Source of the DNA: Elusimicrobiota bacterium
GTDB taxonomy: Bacteria > CAYTYR01 > UBA6262 > DAOVJB01
Length of the DNA: 11,365 bases
Direction of reading: 5' to 3'
Assembly (NCBI GenBank): GCA_030673425.1
Contig: DAOVJB010000026.1
Span: forward strand, 1-11,365
Shown here: piece after piece, positions 6,803-11,365 of the stretch
Position numbering within the stretch: the stretch's first letter is position 1
Layout of the letters: each line of letters opens with the position of its first letter
Notes under the pieces: generated by a model
What the model was told of the DNA's origin: nothing
What the model saw: only the letters and a program-made list of their open reading frames with translations
The model's database searches: none
Position numbers and translations under genes: made by a program

Positions 6803-8050
6803 TTATTCTGATTTTACTTTTTTACTGGTAGTTTTAATTTCTCTGTCAACCCTAATATTATCAATATAGATTGGTCCTTTATATGTTGTATTTCTATTAT
6901 AAGACTCTATTCTAACAACCATTTTTCGCACATCTTTTCTAAAAGCATCATCTGGACGAACTCCTTGCCAGTCAAGACTACCCGGTTTTAAGTCAGCAGT
7001 AATAGTAACCCACTCTCCCGGTTGCAGCTGCTGTAAGCATTTCATCTCTCTCCATTCCCATTTTTCTCCTACAGTAAGTATAATTCTGGCTTCTAAACCA
7101 ACAGGAGCATCTTCTGGTAGATAAACGTCAGTTGATATCTTTCCATAGGATCCCCAGTTAAAAAATTGCATTATTTCTAAGATTGCTTCATTCCAATCAT
7201 CCCCAGGAAAATTAGTACTTACCTCTAAAGAGTTTTTACCTTCGCTGGCTTGCTTATTGGATATACTTATATTTTCACTTACATGACCGGTCTTTTCCCA
7301 TGCCCAATGAGGAATTTCCCAACCTTCTAAACTCTCTTCAAAGCCAGAAATCAGCATTGTATCTGGTAACGCTATTTTTTCTAATGCCTCCATTTCATCT
7401 GGCTTAATTGGTTCAGTTAATCTTATATTATCCACATAAATAGAACCTTTGTAAAGTGGTTTATAATTAGACTCAATTCTTACAGCCATTTTTCTGACAC
7501 GCATCCTGAACTCATTAGTCGTTAACATACCTCCTCGCCAATCAGTGCTTCCTGGTTTTAAATCAGCAGTTACAGTAACCCACTTCCCTGGTTTCAAACT
7601 ATAACCACGACTCATCTCAACCGACTCGCAATTTTCTTCTATAGATAATACAATTTTCGCTTTAAGTCCTTCTGGTGCCTTTTTTGGTAAATAAATATCA
7701 CAGGATATCCTACCAAAATCAATCCAATTAAAATATCCCATTACCTCTATAAGCGCAGCAGTCCATTTTCCACCTGGAAAATCAGCTTTTAGTTCTAAAG
7801 ATTTCTTCCCATCTGTAGCATATTTCTTAGAAATCTTTATATCTTCAGCTACAAATTCTTCTTTTTCCCACTCCCAATCAGGAATCTTCCAGCCTTCAGT
7901 ATCCTCTTTCTGTTGATACCAGGAAGAAATCCCTTTCTGGAATTCGGGAGTAAAATTTTTGTCTGCATTAACCTCTTCAATAGTAACAACTATCAACAAA
8001 ACCATCACTACAAAAAACAGTTTGTTTGTTTTTAACGTCTTCTCCCACAT
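6803..8050 (-). CDS. Secreted two-domain carbohydrate-binding-like protein with GH113-derived N-terminus (chimera)
   Basis: This is an exported non-catalytic protein of 415 residues. Residues 1-48 are a GH113 N-terminus: signal peptide ending near EVNA/DK, then FTPEFQKGIS joined directly to SWYQQK, a pair of segments that lie 32-33 residues apart in the intact enzyme. From residue 49 the sequence is a binding-like domain (EDTEGWKIPDWEWEK onward, to DNIRLTEP at about 218), followed by a second copy (about 236-405, from GFEESLEGWEIPHWAWEK to YIDNIRV). Each domain is about 170 residues, with the pattern SLE-x-x-x-xFPG, DVYLP, PG-WVT-x-TADLKPGS and YKG-IYIDNIR, as in jelly-roll carbohydrate-binding modules; the CBM family is not recognised. 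The first domain lacks the usual first strand (VIFGFEE). It lies 25 bp after one GH113 gene and 33 bp before the next. It has no catalytic residues of a hydrolase. Likely role: holding glycan for its hydrolase partners. Confidence 0.82.
   Translation of the reverse strand: MWEKTLKTNKLFFVVMVLLIVVTIEEVNADKNFTPEFQKGISSWYQQKEDTEGWKIPDWEWEKEEFVAEDIKISKKYATDGKKSLELKADFPGGKWTAALIEVMGYFNWIDFGRISCDIYLPKKAPEGLKAKIVLSIEENCESVEMSRGYSLKPGKWVTVTADLKPGSTDWRGGMLTTNEFRMRVRKMAVRIESNYKPLYKGSIYVDNIRLTEPIKPDEMEALEKIALPDTMLISGFEESLEGWEIPHWAWEKTGHVSENISISNKQASEGKNSLEVSTNFPGDDWNEAILEIMQFFNWGSYGKISTDVYLPEDAPVGLEARIILTVGEKWEWREMKCLQQLQPGEWVTITADLKPGSLDWQGVRPDDAFRKDVRKMVVRIESYNRNTTYKGPIYIDNIRVDREIKTTSKKVKSE
7907..8050 (-). 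other. GH113-derived 5' segment fused to the binding-domain gene
   Basis: Codons 1-48 match the start of the neighbouring GH113 genes: the signal peptide, FTPEFQKGIS, then WYQQK after an in-frame loss of 32 codons (96 bp). At the DNA level TTCTGTTGATACCAGG (7909-7924, plus strand) matches TTCTGCTGATACCAGG (6528-6543) inside the GH113 gene, and the DNA then jumps to the equivalent of about 6643. The right-hand joint to the binding domain falls at a short shared CTTTCT/ATTTCT-like stretch, which suggests microhomology. It looks like the remnant of a GH113 gene copy fused onto the binding-domain gene. Confidence 0.75.
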
Positions 8051-8075
8051 AAGAAGAAATTTCTCCCTTTTTTAT

Positions 8076-9140
8076 TTATTTTTTCTTTGGATTTTTTTTA
8101 TACCATTTTGCGATTATATCTTGAGCCGGTTTATTTTGTGGACTAAAACCTCTATGTTCGGGACCTCCTATCCTGACACTGCCTCCCCACATCCACCAAT
8201 ATACTCCTGCAAACCAGGACTTATTGTAGAAAGTCTGAAACAATGCTTTATAACAATCCACCTGTTGTTGTATATCTATATCTTTCCCCGGCATATGCTT
8301 CCAGGGCTCCTTTGCTGCGCCGGTAGAACTGATATAACCTACTTCTGTAAAAATTACCGGTTTATCAATCTCTTTTTGCCATTCTTCTATTTCAACAGCC
8401 CAGCGTTCCCAACCTTTTTTTATATCCTTAAAAGAAGGATCCATAGTATCTACTAAAGGGAAATAAGGGTCAATTCCTGCATAATCCAAAGCATCCCAGA
8501 ATTGAACATCTAAATACTCCTCATCCCAGTTAGCTGCGTATGTAAGAGGACCATCATAAACCTCCCATACAGATTCTATTACTCTATCTCTCCAGAGGTC
8601 AGAATATAATAGAGTTGTAGTACTTAACTCTGTACCAATACAAAATAATTCCACACCATGCTCCTGGGCAAGCTGAGCGTAATGAACTATAAAACTGGTA
8701 TAACTATCAAACCAGGTCTGCCAATCCTCTTCTGTATCACATTCAATAGAACCGCGCCATTCCCCACCTGCAGAACGAATCAAATCTATATGAGGTTTTA
8801 GCATTACTTTCAAACCCAGACTATGAATCGTTTCGATAGCATGTATTAAACCTTCATCTGAAGGGGTTTTTTCACCGGGATAAATCTCAGTTGAATTATA
8901 GTGTTCCTGATACCAAGTGGTATGTAATCCCACCCATTCAGCATTGGTTTCAGCCAGTTTTTTCAATGATTCATCTGAACGTTCAGAAACATAATGATCC
9001 TTACTCCAAACTACATAACAAATTCCCTTCTGAAATTCCGGAATAAACTCTTTGTCTGCATTAACCTCTATAATAGAAATCATCAACAAAATTATTACTA
9101 CAAAAAATATTCTGCTTCTTCTAAACATTTTCATCCCCAT
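8076..9140 (-). CDS. Secreted GH113-type glycoside hydrolase, copy 2
   Basis: This is a second exported, single-domain GH113-like enzyme of 354 residues, paralogous along its full length to the one at 5702-6769. The signal peptide runs from MGMKMFRRSR through a hydrophobic stretch to VNA/DKEF. The first of three nearby ATGs is chosen because GGAGG sits 10 bases upstream of it. Candidate catalytic residues are Glu171 (acid/base, CIGTEL) and Glu266 (nucleophile, PVIFTEVGY); GGEWRGSI, YAGIDPYFPL and the WW of YWWMWG are conserved. Differences from copy 1 cluster around the cleft-lining segments, such as after WYQ (EHYNSTEIYP against QKYDSTDIHP), after CIGTEL (STTTLLYSD against TAAATVRPD) and YWWMWG against YWWEWG. 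This suggests different subsite preferences on the same or a related glycan. The gap to the upstream binding-domain gene is 31 bp. Confidence 0.88.
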   Translation of the reverse strand: MGMKMFRRSRIFFVVIILLMISIIEVNADKEFIPEFQKGICYVVWSKDHYVSERSDESLKKLAETNAEWVGLHTTWYQEHYNSTEIYPGEKTPSDEGLIHAIETIHSLGLKVMLKPHIDLIRSAGGEWRGSIECDTEEDWQTWFDSYTSFIVHYAQLAQEHGVELFCIGTELSTTTLLYSDLWRDRVIESVWEVYDGPLTYAANWDEEYLDVQFWDALDYAGIDPYFPLVDTMDPSFKDIKKGWERWAVEIEEWQKEIDKPVIFTEVGYISSTGAAKEPWKHMPGKDIDIQQQVDCYKALFQTFYNKSWFAGVYWWMWGGSVRIGGPEHRGFSPQNKPAQDIIAKWYKKNPKKK

Positions 9141-9171
9141 AAGAAAAAATCCTCCTTTTTTATTTATTTGT

Positions 9172-10422
9172 TTATTTTGATTTTACTTCTTTGTTAACCG
9201 GTCTTTCTAATTTTTCTGTCAACCTGACATTATCAATATAAATTGGCCCCTTATAGATTGCTTTTCTACTATAAGACTCAATCCTGATAACCATTTTTCG
9301 CACATCTTTTCTAAAAACACCACTTGGACGGATTCCTCGCCAGTCAAGACTACCCGGTTTTAAGTCAGCAGTAACAGTAACCCATTCTCCTGGTTTTAGC
9401 CGCGCTAAACGCCTCATCTCTGTCCATTCCCAGTTTTCTCCCACAGTAAGTATAATTCTAGCTTTCAACCCAACAGGAGCATCTTTTGGTAGATAAAGAT
9501 CAGCTGATATTCTCCCATATGCTCCCCAGTCGAAAAATTGCATTATTTCTAAAACTACCTCATTCCAATCCTCTCCTGGAAAATCAGTAATTACCTCCAT
9601 AGAACTTTTACCTTCACTGGCTTGTTTGTGAGATAAACCTACTTTCTTACCTACGTGTGTAGTCTTTTCCTGTGCCCAGTCAGGAATTTCCCATCCTTCT
9701 AAATCTCTCTGAAAACCGAAAAGCACTTGCTTTTCCGGTAATACTATTTTTCCTAATGTATCCATTTCCTCTGGTTTGATTGGTTCAGATAACCGTATAT
9801 TATCTATATAAATAGACCCTTTGTAAACCGGCTTAAAATCAGATTCAATTCTTACAACCATTTTCCTTACATCTATCCTGAACTCATTAGTCGGTAAAAT
9901 AGCTCGCCAATCAGTGCTTCCTGGTTTTAAATCAGCAGTGAGAGTAACCCATTTACCGGGCTCCAATCGACAAGCCCGACTCATTTCAATCCATTCCCAA
10001 CTTTCTCCTACAGTTAAGATAATCTTAGCCTTAAGTCCTTCTGGTGCTTTTTTTGGTAAATAAACATCACAAGATATTCTACCAAAATCAAGCCAATCAA
10101 GATACTCCATTACTTCTATAACTGCAGCAGTCCACTTTCCACCAGGGAAATTAGCTTTCACCTCTAGAGATTTTTTTTTCTCCCGAGCATATTTCTTAGA
10201 AATGTCTAAATCTTCAGCTACATGGTCTATTTTTTCCCACGCCCAGTCTGGAATTTCCCAACCTCCGGTATCTTCTTCAAAACCAAAAATTACTTTATCT
10301 CTATTTGCCTCTTGTGTTGTTTTCTTAGACTCTTGAGCAGCAAAATTTGTACTTACTAAAAAAAATATTATAAAAAGATTCAACATTAAACAAACAAAAA
10401 AATATCTTCTCTGTTGTATCAT
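9172..10422 (-). CDS. Secreted protein with two carbohydrate-binding-like beta-sandwich domains
   Basis: This is an exported non-catalytic protein of 416 residues. The open frame extends 25 codons further (to 10497), but the ATG at 10422 is chosen: it has AAAGGGG eight bases upstream and is followed at once by a good signal peptide (MIQQRRYFFVCLMLNLFIIF, likely cut near NFA/AQ). A short polar linker (30-43) leads into domain 1 (about 44-212, VIFGFEEDTGGWEIPDWAWEK to YIDNIRLSEP). A linker (PIKPEEMDTLGK) follows, then domain 2 (about 233-402, VLFGFQRDLEGWEIPDWAQEK to YIDNVRLTEK). Conserved tryptophans (GW, PDW, W-x-W-x-EM) could line a glycan-binding face; that is inference. It is the first gene of the operon and homologous to the gene at 6803-8050 and the partial gene at 10611-11365. 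Binding family and ligand are not recognised; an adhesive or surface role is possible. Confidence 0.83.
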   Translation of the reverse strand: MIQQRRYFFVCLMLNLFIIFFLVSTNFAAQESKKTTQEANRDKVIFGFEEDTGGWEIPDWAWEKIDHVAEDLDISKKYAREKKKSLEVKANFPGGKWTAAVIEVMEYLDWLDFGRISCDVYLPKKAPEGLKAKIILTVGESWEWIEMSRACRLEPGKWVTLTADLKPGSTDWRAILPTNEFRIDVRKMVVRIESDFKPVYKGSIYIDNIRLSEPIKPEEMDTLGKIVLPEKQVLFGFQRDLEGWEIPDWAQEKTTHVGKKVGLSHKQASEGKSSMEVITDFPGEDWNEVVLEIMQFFDWGAYGRISADLYLPKDAPVGLKARIILTVGENWEWTEMRRLARLKPGEWVTVTADLKPGSLDWRGIRPSGVFRKDVRKMVIRIESYSRKAIYKGPIYIDNVRLTEKLERPVNKEVKSK

Positions 10423-10430
10423 TGTTGTTA

Positions 10431-10437
10431 CCCCTTT
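10431..10437 (-). promoter_or_regulatory. Ribosome binding site that fixes the start at 10422
   Basis: AAAGGGG on the minus strand lies 8 bases ahead of the ATG at 10422. The longer in-frame start at 10497 has no such site, lies within the likely promoter region and would put a non-signal-like tail in front of the signal peptide. Confidence 0.7.
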
Positions 10438-10468
10438 ATTCCAAAATTTCAAATACCCATATATATAT

Positions 10469-10514
10469 TTAATATTTTTATAATAAATATAACTCAAAGC
10501 TTATAAAAAATCAA
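10469..10514 (-). promoter_or_regulatory. Candidate promoter(s) of the eight-gene operon
   Basis: Two overlapping candidates lie between the terminator and the first gene. One is TTGATT (10514-10509, using the end of the terminator stem), 17 bp, TATATT (10491-10486). The other is TTGAGT (10497-10492), 17 bp, TATTAA (10474-10469). Neither is perfect and the region is very AT-rich, but a promoter is expected here because a terminator closes the gene upstream. Confidence 0.4.
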
Positions 10515-10541
10515 GTTTAAAATTATTGTTTTTAAACTTGA
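10501..10541 (-). terminator. AT-rich Rho-independent terminator after the upstream binding-domain gene
   Basis: A perfect 12-bp inverted repeat (10511-10522 with 10530-10541) encloses a 7-nt loop and is followed on the minus strand by TTTTTTATAA. The stem has only three G-C pairs, so it may be leaky, but length and T-tract are right. It lies about 70 bp after the stop codon at 10611. Confidence 0.75.
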
Positions 10542-10610
10542 CTTAAAATAACATAAATACTCACCATATTAAAGAATAATATTATCATCACTATTTGAGT
10601 TAGATATAAG

Positions 10611-11365
10611 TTACTTTTTTAGAATAGTCAGTCTTACATTATCTATATAAAAAGAGCCCTTATAAACCGGTTTCTTATCTGACTCAACCCTTATTCCCAG
10701 TTTTCTAATACTCATCCTAAAACCATCATCAGGCTTTACTCCCTGCCAATCAGTACTCCCCGGCATCAAATTTGCTCTTATTGTAATCCATTTCCCTGGA
10801 ACAAGACGAACAGGATGTATCATTTCTGTCCATTCCCACTCTTCTCCTACCACAAGAATAATCTTTCCCATCAGCCCTGACGGAACATCTTCAGGTATAT
10901 AAACGTCTACTGCAACTTCACGGCTGTCGGTACAGTCAAAATATTCTATATTCTCTACATAAGCAGCTGTCCATTTCTTACCTGGAAAATTAGCCTTTAT
11001 CTCTAATGAATTCTTTCCTTCTCTTGCATATTTCCCGGATATGCAAATTTCTTCAGCTACATAACCCTTTTTCCCCCAGGCCCAATCAGGAACCTTCCAT
11101 GATTCAACTTCCTCTTCAAAACCAAAAATTACATTTTCTTCAGTAGGTTTTTTTACTTCCTTAGACTTATCAGATGGTAAAAGACCGAGTCTTACATTAT
11201 CTATATAAAAAGAGCCTTTATAAACCGGCTTTTTATCTGAGTCAACTCTTATTCCCAGTTTTCTCACATCCATTCTGAACTCATCATCAGGCTTTACTCC
11301 CTTCCAATCAGTACTTCCCGGCATCAAATTTGCTCGTATTGTGTTCCATTTACCTGGTATAAGAC
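10611..11365 (-). CDS. Tandem carbohydrate-binding-like domain protein, 3' part (5' end outside window)
   Basis: The reading frame stays open to the window edge: upstream of the first in-window ATG (11324) the codons read LIPGKWNTIRANLMPGSTDW, matching the same stretch of the next domain, so the true start lies further right. Visible are the last third of one domain (11365 to about 11187, ending YKGSFYIDNVRL), a linker rich in Lys and Ser (LLPSDKSKEVKKPTEEN), and one full domain (11132 to about 10617, VIFGFEEEVESWKVPDWAWGK to YIDNVRLTIL). The protein ends four residues later. The domains are the same type as those in the 9172-10422 and 6803-8050 genes but form a separate subgroup (LGIRV-S-KKPVYKGSFYIDNVRL), and the two here are nearly identical in the overlap, pointing to recent internal duplication. 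Its own terminator separates it from the downstream operon. It may be a longer array of binding domains or may carry an enzyme upstream; that cannot be seen. Confidence 0.8.
   Translation of the reverse strand, partial: LIPGKWNTIRANLMPGSTDWKGVKPDDEFRMDVRKLGIRVDSDKKPVYKGSFYIDNVRLGLLPSDKSKEVKKPTEENVIFGFEEEVESWKVPDWAWGKKGYVAEEICISGKYAREGKNSLEIKANFPGKKWTAAYVENIEYFDCTDSREVAVDVYIPEDVPSGLMGKIILVVGEEWEWTEMIHPVRLVPGKWITIRANLMPGSTDWQGVKPDDGFRMSIRKLGIRVESDKKPVYKGSFYIDNVRLTILKK

Larger units (their letters stand above)
5702..8050 (-). repeat. Tandem duplication unit A: binding-domain gene plus GH113 gene
   Basis: This 2.35-kb block has the same gene order, gene lengths, gap sizes and even gap sequence (start, AAAAAATCCTCCTTTTTTATTT-like tract on the plus strand, stop) as unit B at 8076-10422. 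The units are diverged enough that the duplication is not recent. The 5' end of unit A differs because its binding-domain gene begins with GH113-derived sequence. Confidence 0.8.
8076..10422 (-). repeat. Tandem duplication unit B: binding-domain gene plus GH113 gene
   Basis: This is the upstream unit of the pair, with the same order and spacing as unit A (5702-8050). Its binding-domain gene keeps an independent signal peptide and a complete first domain, so it is closer to the presumed ancestral arrangement. Confidence 0.8.

Noticed and set aside
7959-8456. Plus-strand open frame of 165 codons across the 3' end of a GH113 gene and the start of the chimeric gene
   Set aside because: It is antisense to two well-supported genes and spans their junction; its hydrophobic, Phe-rich translation is what the complement of Lys/Glu-rich coding sequence gives.
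5702-10422. CRISPR array or insertion sequence as the cause of the repeated sequence
   Set aside because: The repeats are whole homologous genes and domains with their gaps; there are no short regular repeats with unique spacers, no transposase and no terminal inverted repeats.
10423-10497. Longer N-terminus (start at 10497) for the first binding-domain gene
   Set aside because: It has no ribosome binding site, would place an AT-rich promoter-like region inside the gene, and would bury the signal peptide 25 residues in; the ATG at 10422 has AAAGGGG and starts the signal peptide.
11322-11327. TTG/ATG at 11327-11322 as the true start of the rightmost gene
   Set aside because: The frame stays open to the window edge and encodes the conserved domain sequence upstream of these codons, so the gene is cut by the window, not starting here.

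Overview
This is an AT-rich (roughly 35-40 % G+C by eye) bacterial window in which every convincing gene lies on the minus strand, so the map is read from right to left. Signal peptides ending in A-x-A-like sites, purine-rich ribosome binding sites (AAAGGAGGG, GGAGGA, AAAGGGG) and Rho-independent terminators mark it as bacterial. The phylum cannot be read safely. The gene style (carbohydrate-active enzymes, Gfo/Idh dehydrogenases, short GC-rich intergenic palindromes) would fit an uncultured carbohydrate-degrading lineage such as Omnitrophota or a relative, but that is a guess.

Layout in transcription order. (1) At 11365-10611 is the 3' part of a gene made of tandem beta-sandwich, carbohydrate-binding-like domains; it is closed by an AT-rich intrinsic terminator at 10501-10541. 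(2) A new transcription unit starts at about 10490. It runs through eight closely spaced genes (gaps of 16-60 bp) to a strong terminator at 79-122. Its first half codes for secreted proteins arranged as a tandem duplication of a two-gene unit: binding-domain protein (10422-9172), GH113-type hydrolase (9140-8076), binding-domain protein (8050-6803), GH113-type hydrolase (6769-5702). Its second half codes for cytoplasmic proteins: a Gfo/Idh/MocA dehydrogenase (5641-4589), a sugar isomerase/epimerase-type TIM barrel (4528-3725), a second, diverged Gfo/Idh/MocA paralogue (3708-2605) and a GH94 disaccharide phosphorylase (2573-216). (3) After the terminator, a good sigma-70-type promoter (TTGAGA, 17 bp, TATAAA) and a ribosome binding site point to another minus-strand gene starting at about position 8 and leaving the window.

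Taken together this is a glycan-use operon. The exported GH113 enzymes would cut a beta-linked polysaccharide (beta-mannan or a related glycan) outside the cytoplasm, helped by separate non-catalytic binding proteins. Oligosaccharides would then be taken up by a transporter not seen here. Inside the cell the GH94 enzyme would split a beta-linked disaccharide with phosphate, and the dehydrogenase-isomerase-dehydrogenase trio would oxidise and rearrange a sugar or glycoside.

The most unusual points are: the second binding-domain gene (8050-6803) is a chimera whose first 48 codons come from a GH113 gene, with an in-frame 96-bp deletion; the Gfo/Idh protein at 3708-2605 has Gly where its paralogue has the family's catalytic Asp, and carries a 19-residue insertion; and several secreted proteins consist only of binding-like domains.
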